A stretch of 42,774 nt of DNA from positions 1-42,774 of the forward strand of contig JAQXSC010000028.1 in assembly GCA_029218825.1 (NCBI GenBank), read 5' to 3'. The position numbers were made by a program, and so were the translations under genes. Every line of letters starts with the position of its first letter. Position 1 is the stretch's first letter. The DNA is from Oscillospiraceae bacterium (lineage in GTDB: Bacteria; Bacillota; Clostridia; Oscillospirales; Acutalibacteraceae). Below, in pieces: positions 1 through 7,119 of this stretch. The notes under the pieces are model-generated. The model saw only the letters and a program-made list of their open reading frames with translations. It made no database searches and was not told the origin of the DNA.

Positions 1-30
1 TTGTGCGATAATTTATAAATATAAAAAAAT

Positions 31-56
31 AAGAGAGTAGGCAATTCTACTCTCTT
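31..56 (-). terminator. Intrinsic terminator of tRNA-Leu
   Basis: A 10-bp perfect inverted repeat (31-40 with 47-56, six-base loop) lies just past the CCA end of the tRNA. Read on the minus strand it is followed by a T-rich run (about 22-30), so it fits a terminator for the tRNA transcript. A shorter T run on the plus side could let it act in both directions. Confidence 0.8.
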
Positions 57-58
57 TT

Positions 59-143
59 TGGTGCGGGCGACAGGACTTGAACCTGCACATCGGTTGACAC
101 TAGAACCTAAATCTAGCGCGTCTGCCAATTCCGCCACACCCGC
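59..143 (-). tRNA. tRNA-Leu, anticodon UAG
   Basis: On the minus strand the sequence begins GCGGGTG and ends CGCCCGC-A-CCA, giving a seven-pair acceptor stem with one G-U pair and an encoded CCA. The anticodon arm CTAGA-TTTAGGT-TCTAG exposes TAG, which reads the leucine codon CUA. The T arm GCAGG-TTCAAGT-CCTGT is standard. The total of 85 bases is consistent with a class II tRNA with a modest variable arm. It stands alone, with its own promoter and terminator. Confidence 0.95.
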
Positions 144-174
144 ATATTCGGTTTGCTTTTTTAACGCAAGTAGT

Positions 175-203
175 ATTATACATCACGCGATTACTTTTGT
201 CAA
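175..203 (-). promoter_or_regulatory. Consensus promoter of tRNA-Leu
   Basis: On the minus strand, TTGACA (198-203) and TATAAT (175-180) are separated by exactly 17 bases (181-197). Both hexamers are perfect sigma-A consensus, as expected for a strong stable-RNA promoter. The predicted start lies some 25 bases before the mature tRNA end. Confidence 0.85.
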
Positions 204-319
204 TAAAAATTTATCCAAAAGGCTAAATTATTTCCGCTAAATGGTAATTGTCAATTTGCTTGGTCAAAATACACAATAAATTGAGGTTAAATTTGTGTAT
301 AAATACAAGTAAATAATCC

Positions 320-348
320 TTGCAACACACAATATATTGTGGTATTAT
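320..348 (+). promoter_or_regulatory. Promoter with an NrdR-box-like operator in its spacer
   Basis: TTGCAA (320-325) and TATTAT (343-348) are 17 bases apart. The spacer holds the perfect 14-base palindrome CACAATATATTGTG (328-341), and the 16-mer 327-342 closely matches the known NrdR box (acaCwAtATaTwGtgt). A bound repressor would cover both promoter elements. A weaker relative, ACACAATAAATTGAGG, sits at 271-286, but its spacing is not that of a usual NrdR box pair. The rest of 204-319 is AT-rich with nothing else I can name. Confidence 0.75.
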
Positions 349-431
349 ATTCATACACCACTAAATGGTGCATTTATTTTACGGTATATGAAAATTTTTA
401 ATTTAAAATTTGAAATTGGAAGGAGAAAATT

Positions 432-728
432 ATGGAGATTAAAGTAATCGGCGGAACATTATCCCAAAAAGAAATTAACACATACGTAATGCAATTAAAA
501 GAGGCTAATCCTGATAAGGAATTTAAAACATTTGAATTTACAGTTGACGGTGATTATGTTGACGTAAATTATACTTATGACGCAGTTCCTTTTGAGAGAA
601 TCAGAAGAATCACAGGTTACCTTGTAGGTACTCTTGATCGCTTCAATAATGCAAAGCGTGCAGAGGTTGAGGATAGAGTAAAGCACGGCATCAGTGATTG
701 CAGTTGCTCTCTTGAAGAAATCGCTTAA
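432..728 (+). CDS. Stand-alone NrdD C-terminal-like protein
   Basis: This 98-residue soluble protein carries, at about residues 55-86, the block RIRRITGYL..TLDRFNNAK..EVEDRVKHG. It resembles the extreme C terminus of the anaerobic class III ribonucleotide reductase NrdD, where RVCGYLG...PFN.GK..EV..RVKH precedes or carries the glycyl-radical/zinc end. Short genes of this kind in Clostridia are usually annotated as anaerobic ribonucleoside-triphosphate reductase. The catalytic barrel and the glycyl-radical loop are absent, so it cannot be a reductase by itself. Two cysteines close together at residues 90 and 92 (CSC) follow the block. The ribosome site GGAAGGAG lies just before the ATG. The NrdR-like operator upstream supports a link to nucleotide reduction. 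The precise role is unknown. Confidence 0.75.
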   Translation: MEIKVIGGTLSQKEINTYVMQLKEANPDKEFKTFEFTVDGDYVDVNYTYDAVPFERIRRITGYLVGTLDRFNNAKRAEVEDRVKHGISDCSCSLEEIA

Positions 729-740
729 GGTTAATTTTAG

Positions 741-771
741 ACACCACGGCTTGGCTGTGGTGTTATTTTTT
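741..771 (+). terminator. Intrinsic terminator of the NrdD-like gene
   Basis: ACACCACGGC (741-750) pairs with GCTGTGGTGT (754-763), including one G-U pair, and is followed by TATTTTTTT. It lies 12 bases past the stop codon. Confidence 0.85.
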
Positions 772-793
772 TATGATTATTACTCTTTAATGA

Positions 794-829
794 AAAAACA
801 AGTGGCTTGAAATACAACCACTTGTTTTT
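794..829. terminator. Bidirectional terminator
   Basis: A 12-bp perfect inverted repeat (794-805 with 818-829) has arms ending in A5 and T5, so it gives a U-tract in either direction. It chiefly serves the minus-strand ligase gene ending at 838 and backs up the plus-strand terminator just before it. Confidence 0.8.
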
Positions 830-837
830 GTTAATAA

Positions 838-2499
838 TTATTTACGCAATAAAAGTCCCTTGTCCAAATCCTCTTTGGCTTGTGCTTTTATTTTGAAATG
901 TTGCTTTTTGCCTGTAGCAGTTCTGGGGATATCATCGGTCAGTCTGAAATAACGTGGAACCTGATACTTGGACAGGTTCGGACTGTTTTTGCAAAATTCC
1001 AACACTTCCGCAACAGTTAGACTGTCGTCAGCCGGTATAACATAAGCAACAACAGCCTCACCTCGTGTTTTGTCAGGAACAGAAGTAACTATACACTCCT
1101 TAACTTTGTCAAAGGAGTTGATAGCCTCCTCGATTCGTGCCGGATAAATATTTTCGCCTTTGCTGATAATCATATCATCTTTTCTGCCTGCAACGGTAAC
1201 AAAGTGGTTTTTATCCCAGGTTCCTACATCGCCTGTGTACATCCAGCCTTTGTAGAACTTTTCCTTTGTAGTCTTTTCATTATTAATATAGCAATAGGTT
1301 GTTTTCGCAGGACTTTTGATTATGATTTCACCTTCGGCAACATTATCGTTTGGTACTGTTTCATCAGGCTCGGCTTTTCTGTCCTCAAAAATCTTAACAA
1401 TTCTGACTTCGTCATCTGTGCAACTTCTGCCTGCTGTTCCTGCCATTTCAGGCAAATCCGCAGGTCTTAAAAATGTATTCCAGAAAGATTCGGTTGTGCC
1501 GTAGCCGTTGAAAATATTAGGTGTAAGCACCTGCTGAAAACGGATGCACTCCTGCTTTTCAAGAGGACTGCCCATTGTGATAATGCCCTTTAGTGATGAA
1601 ATATCTTTCTTTTGCTTTTCCTGTTTTGTAGCAAGAAGTCCTAAAACAGAGGGAACGCCGATTAGGAAAGTGATATCATATTTTTCAACATAATCAAGAC
1701 AGGTTTTTGGTTGGAAATCCCTCATAATTATTATTCTGCCACCGGCGTACAGGGTAGGGGTGATACCGCCGGAATGAATACCTCCGCGGTGAAACCAAGG
1801 GGTCATATTCATAGTGGTATCATATGGGGATAGTGGGAAGTGCATCATAACATCGTGAGCAGAAAGCACTTCGTTAATATTGTTAAGAGGTACGCCCTTT
1901 GGAGTTCCTGTTGTGCCTGAAGTCTGAAGTCTTAACACCTCGTCATAAATGTGGGGTTTAAAGGAAAGTTCAGGGTTGTCCTCGCCAAAACCTTTTACAT
2001 AATCCTCGTATAAAATATGCCCTTCAGGAACAGCGTCACACTTGCCCAAGAAGTCAGCCATAATTACAACGTCAGGCTTGTGCTGTGAAATTTCAAGAGC
2101 CTTTACGGCAGTTTCAACAATAGCACTGTCATACACGTATATTTTAGGTTTGTTGTGATTAATAATCTCTGCTGTTTCTCCCGGAGAAAGGTTGAAGTTA
2201 GCAGGGTTTGAAATACAGCCTGCCTTTTGAGAGGCTACGTGACAGAAAACAAAGTACGGAGAGTTATACAACTGATAAAAAACAACGTCGCTTTTCTTTA
2301 CTCCGCTGTTAAGCATAGCGTTAGCAAATTTATTACACTCTGCGTTTAATTCCCTGTAAGTCCAACTTTGCTCTTTGAGTGGCTCAACTAAAGCGGTTCT
2401 GTCAGAAAATCTGCTGACATTTCTCATAAAACCATTAAGCCAAGTAAATTCTGTTTCAAAGGTTTCTTTGAACATAGTAATGTCGTATGTGAAATCCAT
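838..2499 (-). CDS. AMP-forming acyl-CoA ligase 1 (ANL superfamily)
   Basis: This 553-residue adenylate-forming enzyme should activate a carboxylic acid as acyl-AMP and pass it to CoA, or possibly to a carrier protein. The ATP-grasping loop LQTSGTTGTPKG is at 191-202, YGTTE (A5) lies mid-protein, the YTGD and GRKDDMIISKGENIYP hinge follow, and the C-terminal PRTATGK places the adenylation lysine near 531. The length is normal for acyl-CoA synthetases. It has no signal peptide, so it is cytosolic. It lies 45 bases after the ketosynthase gene on the same strand and is probably cotranscribed. The substrate cannot be read from the sequence: medium- or long-chain fatty acid and aryl acid are both possible. 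A bifunctional or carrier-loading role is open because the ketosynthase next door would need an acyl-carrier thioester. Confidence 0.88.
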   Translation of the reverse strand: MDFTYDITMFKETFETEFTWLNGFMRNVSRFSDRTALVEPLKEQSWTYRELNAECNKFANAMLNSGVKKSDVVFYQLYNSPYFVFCHVASQKAGCISNPANFNLSPGETAEIINHNKPKIYVYDSAIVETAVKALEISQHKPDVVIMADFLGKCDAVPEGHILYEDYVKGFGEDNPELSFKPHIYDEVLRLQTSGTTGTPKGVPLNNINEVLSAHDVMMHFPLSPYDTTMNMTPWFHRGGIHSGGITPTLYAGGRIIIMRDFQPKTCLDYVEKYDITFLIGVPSVLGLLATKQEKQKKDISSLKGIITMGSPLEKQECIRFQQVLTPNIFNGYGTTESFWNTFLRPADLPEMAGTAGRSCTDDEVRIVKIFEDRKAEPDETVPNDNVAEGEIIIKSPAKTTYCYINNEKTTKEKFYKGWMYTGDVGTWDKNHFVTVAGRKDDMIISKGENIYPARIEEAINSFDKVKECIVTSVPDKTRGEAVVAYVIPADDSLTVAEVLEFCKNSPNLSKYQVPRYFRLTDDIPRTATGKKQHFKIKAQAKEDLDKGLLLRK

Positions 2500-2544
2500 A
2501 TTTGCCTCCTGTAGTTTTGTAAGTATTTTTAAAAAGTATAAGTA

Positions 2545-3762
2545 TTACTCGTATTTGCCAACGATGATACTTGAATTTTGTCCGCCAAATCCAAAAGCAT
2601 TTGACATAGCATATTTAATTTCTGCCTTCTTTGATTTGTTTGCAACAAAGTCAATTCCGCATGGGATAGGATTTTTCAGGTTGATTGTAGGCGGAATGAT
2701 ACCTGTTTCAACTGCTTTAATGCAGGAAATAACTTCCGTAACACCGCCTGCGCCCATCATATGACCTGTAGCGCCCTTTGTTGAACTGACAAAAGGAAGA
2801 TTGTCTTTGAACACTTCTTTAATTGCCCCTGTTTCAACTTCGTCACCCTTTGGAGTGGAAGTGCCGTGAGCATTTACATAGCCAATATCAGAGGGCTTTA
2901 GGTTTGCTTCTTTCAAGGCCTGTTCCATACAAGCCTTTGCACCGCGACCCTCCGGATGAGGAGCAGTAACGTGGTAAGCGTCACTTGTGTTGCCACAAGC
3001 CAACAATTCGCCGTAAATCTTTGCACCGCGAGCCTTTGCATGGGATTCTGTTTCCAATATAAGTGCGCCGCCGCCTTCGCCGATTACAAAACCGTCTCTT
3101 GCTTCATCAAAAGGACAGGACGCGCCCTGAGGATTTTCGTTGTTTCTTGAAAGTGCCTTTGCGTTTGCAAGGCTGTAAATGAATATAGGACAAAGAGCAG
3201 ACTCTGCACCTACAGCAATCATAACATCGGCTTTGCCTGCCTGCATAAGCATAGCAGCCTGGAAAATTGCGTCACCGCCTGAGGAACAGGCTGTGGAAAC
3301 AGTAAGGCTGGGGCCCTGAATATTATGCTCGATAGCAATATTTGCAGCCGCAATATTTCCTAAAATTTTCGGAATAAATCTTGGACCCACCTTTTTATGG
3401 GAAGCGCCTGTTAAAGCCTCTTGAGTAAAAGCAATAGTGGAAATACCGCTCATAGCAGTACCCATAACTATACCTGTTCTTTCAGGCTCTATCTCTAACT
3501 TTGACTGTGCCAAAGCTTCCTCAGCGGCAATATAAGCGTATTGCATAAATGCGTCGGTTTTTCTTACTACGTCCTTTGGCAGATAGTCTGTAGGGTTGAA
3601 GTCCTTAATTTCACCTGCTATCTGAACAGCAAGGTCACTTGCGTCAAAACTTTTTATAGGCTCAATTCCGCATTTTCCTGCAATAAGATTATTCCAAAAA
3701 TTTTCTACTCCGATGCCGATAGGGGTTACAGCCCCCATACCGGTGATTACTATTCTTTCCAT
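2545..3762 (-). CDS. Beta-ketoacyl-ACP synthase II type (FabF-like)
   Basis: This 405-residue condensing enzyme joins an acyl group to malonyl-ACP with loss of CO2. It has the full KAS II active site: nucleophile Cys159 in TVSTACSSG, His299 in NAHGTSTPKGD, Lys329 and His334 in STKGATGHMMGAGG, and the C-terminal GFGGQNSS loop. The length matches FabF. It does not sit in a normal fab operon: no fabD, fabG, fabZ or acp is in view, and its partners are acyl-CoA ligases, a thioesterase and a LysR regulator. It is therefore either a relocated housekeeping FabF or a dedicated ketosynthase for a special lipid or polyketide-like product. The second is my preference but is inference. The ribosome site GGAGG precedes the ATG. 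Confidence 0.88.
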   Translation of the reverse strand: MERIVITGMGAVTPIGIGVENFWNNLIAGKCGIEPIKSFDASDLAVQIAGEIKDFNPTDYLPKDVVRKTDAFMQYAYIAAEEALAQSKLEIEPERTGIVMGTAMSGISTIAFTQEALTGASHKKVGPRFIPKILGNIAAANIAIEHNIQGPSLTVSTACSSGGDAIFQAAMLMQAGKADVMIAVGAESALCPIFIYSLANAKALSRNNENPQGASCPFDEARDGFVIGEGGGALILETESHAKARGAKIYGELLACGNTSDAYHVTAPHPEGRGAKACMEQALKEANLKPSDIGYVNAHGTSTPKGDEVETGAIKEVFKDNLPFVSSTKGATGHMMGAGGVTEVISCIKAVETGIIPPTINLKNPIPCGIDFVANKSKKAEIKYAMSNAFGFGGQNSSIIVGKYE

Positions 3763-3794
3763 AATTAGCCTCCGTAATTTATTTATTTGAAAAT

Positions 3795-3904
3795 TGCATA
3801 TTCTTATGCTATAATTGAATTATAACAAATGTGGAAAATTTATGCAACGATTTATTTATGCAAATGAACGTATATTTTTCCCAAATTAATTTGTTTTTTG
3901 CATA
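3795..3904. promoter_or_regulatory. Candidate LysR operator region with repeated TTATGCA half-sites
   Basis: The divergent gap carries two exact direct copies of TTATGCA (3840-3846 and 3856-3862), an inverted pair GCATA-N4-TATGC (3796-3809) and a further TGCATA (3899-3904) just before the LysR ribosome site. The same heptamer forms a perfect dyad upstream of the second operon at 7055-7073. LysR proteins usually bind such dyads next to their own gene and repress themselves. Binding is inferred from pattern only. Confidence 0.5.
3819..3847 (-). promoter_or_regulatory. Promoter of the ketosynthase-ligase operon
   Basis: On the minus strand, TTGCAT (3842-3847) and TATAAT (3819-3824) are 17 bases apart. 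It lies in the 145-base divergent gap shared with the LysR gene. The -35 box overlaps one of two direct TTATGCA repeats. Confidence 0.75.
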
Positions 3905-3907
3905 GGA

Positions 3908-4828
3908 GTGCAGATTATGGATAATATTCAGTTAAAATGTTTTATTTCAGTAGCAAGAACTCTCAGTTTTTCAGAGGCTGCAAGACGTAATTATGTAAGC
4001 CAGTCAACTGTGAGCCGATATATAAGAGATTTGGAAAAAGAGTTTGGTGTTAAACTTTTTGAACGTACAAGGCGAGATGTAACCTTGACCAACGAGGGTA
4101 AACTTCTGTTGCCTTATGCTCAAAATATTATCGACAACATAAACAAGGCGACCTCTGTAGTCAGTCAACTTCACAGCGGCAGTGGCGGTAAACTCAGCCT
4201 TGCCTATGATTCCACCTCAATATATTATCCAATGAAATGTTTAAAAAAGTTCACTGAAACCTATCCCAATATTACAGTGGATATGTTTAAACTTTCAGGC
4301 TCCGACTGTTCTTCCTCATTGTCAAGTATGGATTGTGACTTTTGTTTTATGCTCAGGGATATGCTTCCTGACAGCGACGATATAGACAGCCTTGTTACTC
4401 ATAAGGATTCTTTGAGTTTGCTTATACCGACAAAGAACAATATAAAGGGCAAAAATATTGACATCTCGGATTTAAAGAGTATGAAGTTTATTCTTTTGTC
4501 CGAAAGTGAAAGCCCTATTCTTTATATGGAGATTATGGATATTTTCAGGACTTTTCATTTTACCCCTGATTCGGTAACGGAGTTTGACGATATAAGGTCT
4601 GTATATATGGCGGTAGGTGCAGGAATGGGCGTGTCTATCCTGCCTACACAGTTGGTAGAAAACTACTCTCAAAAGACTGTAAAGATAGTGGATTTGAGTA
4701 ATATTGAAACCGACCTTACCTATGTTCTTGCATGGCATAAGAATAATTCAAATCCTGCGGCACATTTGTTTATTAAAACTACTAACCTCCTCACTTCGGA
4801 AAGCGAGGAGGAGGAATATATACCATAA
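3908..4828 (+). CDS. LysR-family transcriptional regulator
   Basis: The 306-residue protein begins with the typical LysR winged helix-turn-helix (residues 4-62: LKCFISVARTLSFSEAARRNYVSQSTVSRYIRDLEKEFGVKLFER). It is followed by a two-lobed substrate-binding domain of about 200 residues, which should sense a small effector. It may start three codons later at the ATG of MDN (3917); GGAG at 3905-3908 favours that second ATG. It is divergent from the ketosynthase operon and convergent with the thioesterase, so it sits between the two acyl operons it probably controls. The C-terminal end is rich in Glu (SEEEEYIP). The effector could be an acyl-CoA or an aromatic acid, but nothing in the sequence decides this. 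Confidence 0.9.
   Translation: MQIMDNIQLKCFISVARTLSFSEAARRNYVSQSTVSRYIRDLEKEFGVKLFERTRRDVTLTNEGKLLLPYAQNIIDNINKATSVVSQLHSGSGGKLSLAYDSTSIYYPMKCLKKFTETYPNITVDMFKLSGSDCSSSLSSMDCDFCFMLRDMLPDSDDIDSLVTHKDSLSLLIPTKNNIKGKNIDISDLKSMKFILLSESESPILYMEIMDIFRTFHFTPDSVTEFDDIRSVYMAVGAGMGVSILPTQLVENYSQKTVKIVDLSNIETDLTYVLAWHKNNSNPAAHLFIKTTNLLTSESEEEEYIP
4785..4814 (-). terminator. Possible terminator hairpin at the LysR/thioesterase junction
   Basis: A hairpin with arms CCTCCTC and GAGGAGG, separated by about 12 bases, lies inside the last codons of the LysR gene. Read on the minus strand it follows the thioesterase stop and leads into TTAGTAGTTTT, a weak U-tract. It may end the thioesterase transcript. Confidence 0.45.
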
Positions 4829-4837
4829 TAGTTGTGT

Positions 4838-5272
4838 TTATTCTTCTTCAACAAAAGATTTTACCTTTTCGTATATTTCCGGATATTTCTTTCTGAAGGA
4901 AAGGAAAGGCTTATATCCTACATCAGAGTTCCCACAGGCAAAAAAGTGGGAACTTTTTCCTTTGTAGCAAATTACGTCGGTATCGGTGTTCCTTACCACA
5001 TAGGAAAAGGTCATTTTTATGCCCTTAAATTCTATAAGTTTAATTTCAACGGAGAATGGGTCGTCATAATGGAGAAATGCTATAAATTCACCGTAAGCCG
5101 AGGCGGCAGGAATTATTATTCCCATATGCTCCATATCACAGTAATTCATTACATTATCATTAAGCCAATCCATTCGAGCGTCCTCAATAAGCCTCAAATA
5201 GTTTGAATGATGAACAACGCCCATACGGTCGGTTTCGTAGTATTTTACTCTGCGTGTATAAGTCCAACTCAT
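4838..5272 (-). CDS. YbgC/4-hydroxybenzoyl-CoA-type hotdog thioesterase
   Basis: This 144-residue single hotdog-fold protein probably hydrolyses an acyl-CoA or acyl-carrier thioester. The family signature YYETDRMGVVHHSNYLRLIEDAR is at residues 11-33, with the usual catalytic Asp at position 15 (the motif is given here in pieces: YYETDRMG, VVHHSNYL, RLIEDAR). The length is typical of YbgC/FadM enzymes. The gene follows ligase 2 by 11 bases on the same strand, so the two are cotranscribed and should act on a shared substrate, one making and one breaking the thioester. That pairing may serve product release, recycling of carrier or CoA, or proof-reading. No membrane segment or signal peptide is present. 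Confidence 0.87.
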   Translation of the reverse strand: MSWTYTRRVKYYETDRMGVVHHSNYLRLIEDARMDWLNDNVMNYCDMEHMGIIIPAASAYGEFIAFLHYDDPFSVEIKLIEFKGIKMTFSYVVRNTDTDVICYKGKSSHFFACGNSDVGYKPFLSFRKKYPEIYEKVKSFVEEE

Positions 5273-5283
5273 TTTTTATCACC

Positions 5284-6930
5284 TCAACAAATATTGTTTT
5301 CGCCGGGTCTTAAATCTGTTCTCTTGATTTTACCGCTGATTGTCTTTGGCATTTCGTCAATAAACTCAATATATTTAATGTGCTTGTATTCCGCAACCTT
5401 TTTGTTTACGAACTTTTTAAGTTCGTGTTTGAGTTCTTTTGACTGTTCATAACCCTCTGCAAGTTTTACTGTTGCTTTGATAGCCTGTCCTCTGGAATCG
5501 TCAGGCACACCTACAACTGCACATTCAAGAACAGCAGGATGCTCCATTAAAATGTTCTCAATTTCAAATGGGCCTACTCTGAACCCTCTTGTCTTAATAA
5601 GGTCGTCGATTCTGCCTACATACCAGTAGTAACCATCCTCGTCCATATAAGCGGTATCGCCTGTGTGATATACGCCGTTTGCCCATACCTTTTCATATAA
5701 CTCGCTGTTACCACAGTAGTCCATAAAGATACCGTATTGATTTTCCTTTGGCTCAACAACAATTTCGCCTACTTCCATAGGCTTTAGTTTGTTGTTGCTT
5801 GGGTCAACAATTTTTGTGTTGTAAAGTGGGGTAGGTTTGCCTAAAGAACCGATTTTCGGCTCTGTGCCTACTAAATTGCCAAGCATCAATACCGATTCAG
5901 TCTGACCAAAGCCCTCCATAAGTCTTAGTCCTGTCTGCTCGTAAACTTGCTGGAATACTTCCGGATTTAACGCCTCACCGGCTGTTGAAATATGCTCAAG
6001 ATTTGATAAATCGTAGTTATTCATACCTTTTTTGATGAAGTACTTATAAACAGTTGGAGGTGCGCAGAACGAAGTGACTTTGTAGTTTTCGATAATTCTC
6101 AATAGTTTACCCGGAGAGAACTTGTCAAAGTCATAAACCATAACTCCGCAACCGCAAAGCCATTGGCCGTAAATTTTACCCCAGGAAGCCTTGCCCCAGC
6201 CTGTTTCTGCAACAGTAAGGTGAAGTCCGCCCTCTTTAACATTCTGCCAATATTTTGCAGTAATAATGTGGGATAGGGTATAGGTGTGATTGTGAGTAAC
6301 TGCCTTTGGATATCCTGTAGTACCTGAAGTAAAGTAAATAAGCATTGGCTCTGTTGCTTTTGTATCTACTCTTTCAAGGTTTTCAGAGGCATTTTCCATT
6401 TCCTTTGTAAAGTTTATTGTGCCTTCTAAATCTTTTCTTGCAACGAAAATCTTTTGTAACTGTGGCTTGATTTTTGCAGCACTTAATAAATCAACAGCAG
6501 TAGTACCCTCAGGCGTTGCAACTGCATATTTAATATCCGCTGTTTCAATTCTGTAGGTAAGGTCGTCAACGGTAAGCATATTAGTTGCAGGAATAATAAC
6601 TGCTCCCAACTTATGAAGTGCAGGTACAATGTACCAATATTCATAGTTACGCTTTAGAATAAGCAAAACCTTGTCGCCTTTTTTAACACCGTGAGATAAA
6701 AATACGTTTGCGGCTTTATTACTTAGTCTGCTTATATCTGCGAATGTAAGGGTCAACTTTTCCTTTTCAACATTTGTCCATTGAACGGCAATATCATCCG
6801 GTGCTTTTCTTCCCATTTCATCTACAACGTCATAACCGAAGTTGTAGTTTTCCGGGAAGTCAAGATCAAATTCCTTTAGCACTCCGTTGCTGTCAACTGT
6901 TTCTTTACAAAAATTCTTGTATAACTGCAT
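5284..6930 (-). CDS. AMP-forming acyl-CoA ligase 2 (acetyl/medium-chain type)
   Basis: This 548-residue ANL enzyme belongs to the acetyl-CoA synthetase/medium-chain ACSM branch rather than that of ligase 1. It shows YFTSGTTGYPKA at 199-210, EGFGQTES as the A5 motif, YHTGDTAYMDEDGYYWYVGR at the domain hinge, DDLIKTRGFRVGPFEIEN, and PKTISGKIKR with the adenylation lysine near 534. The N-terminal part (FPENYNFGYDVVDEMGRKAPDDIAV) is also ACSM-like. It is first in an operon with the thioesterase, behind its own promoter and a candidate LysR dyad. Two non-redundant ligases in one cluster suggest two different acid substrates. The actual acids are unknown. Confidence 0.87.
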   Translation of the reverse strand: MQLYKNFCKETVDSNGVLKEFDLDFPENYNFGYDVVDEMGRKAPDDIAVQWTNVEKEKLTLTFADISRLSNKAANVFLSHGVKKGDKVLLILKRNYEYWYIVPALHKLGAVIIPATNMLTVDDLTYRIETADIKYAVATPEGTTAVDLLSAAKIKPQLQKIFVARKDLEGTINFTKEMENASENLERVDTKATEPMLIYFTSGTTGYPKAVTHNHTYTLSHIITAKYWQNVKEGGLHLTVAETGWGKASWGKIYGQWLCGCGVMVYDFDKFSPGKLLRIIENYKVTSFCAPPTVYKYFIKKGMNNYDLSNLEHISTAGEALNPEVFQQVYEQTGLRLMEGFGQTESVLMLGNLVGTEPKIGSLGKPTPLYNTKIVDPSNNKLKPMEVGEIVVEPKENQYGIFMDYCGNSELYEKVWANGVYHTGDTAYMDEDGYYWYVGRIDDLIKTRGFRVGPFEIENILMEHPAVLECAVVGVPDDSRGQAIKATVKLAEGYEQSKELKHELKKFVNKKVAEYKHIKYIEFIDEMPKTISGKIKRTDLRPGENNIC

Positions 6931-6986
6931 TTTCTAAATCTCCTTTTTAATTGCTGTTTTTCTGAATTGTCATTTTCTTTACTATT

Positions 6987-7015
6987 ATTATAGGTAGATG
7001 AAAAGCATTTTACAA
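6987..7015 (-). promoter_or_regulatory. Promoter of the ligase 2-thioesterase operon
   Basis: On the minus strand, TTGTAA (7010-7015) and TATAAT (6987-6992) are 17 bases apart, leaving an untranslated leader of about 50 bases before the ATG at 6930. Confidence 0.75.
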
Positions 7016-7054
7016 TACAACTCTCAATGCGAAATCGATTAAAAATGAATTAAC

Positions 7055-7073
7055 TTATGCAAAAACTGCATAA
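7055..7073. promoter_or_regulatory. Perfect dyad TTATGCA-N5-TGCATAA, candidate LysR site
   Basis: A 7+7 inverted repeat with a five-base spacer contains the LysR-type T-N11-A core. Its centre lies about 85 bases before the predicted start of the ligase 2 operon. That is somewhat farther than the usual -65 recognition site. The same heptamer recurs in the LysR divergent gap at 3795-3904, which ties both operons to one regulator. Confidence 0.55.
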
Positions 7074-7079
7074 CTGTAA

Positions 7080-7110
7080 AAATAAGAAAAGCACGACAAA
7101 AAGCCGTGCT
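7080..7110 (-). terminator. Intrinsic terminator of mnmA
   Basis: On the minus strand AGCACG (7105-7110) pairs with CGTGCT (7090-7095), followed by a T-rich stretch (TTTCTTATTTTT). It lies 9 bases past the mnmA stop. Confidence 0.75.
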
Positions 7111-7119
7111 GTCATTATG

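Noticed and set aside
271..286. Second NrdR box upstream of the NrdD-tail gene
   Set aside because: ACACAATAAATTGAGG is imperfect and is 56 bases from the main box, not the 31-32 bases usual for NrdR pairs. It is mentioned only as a possibility.
2545..3762. Ketosynthase as part of a modular polyketide synthase
   Set aside because: It is a free-standing 405-residue FabF-type enzyme with no acyltransferase, carrier or reductase domain, and no such genes nearby.
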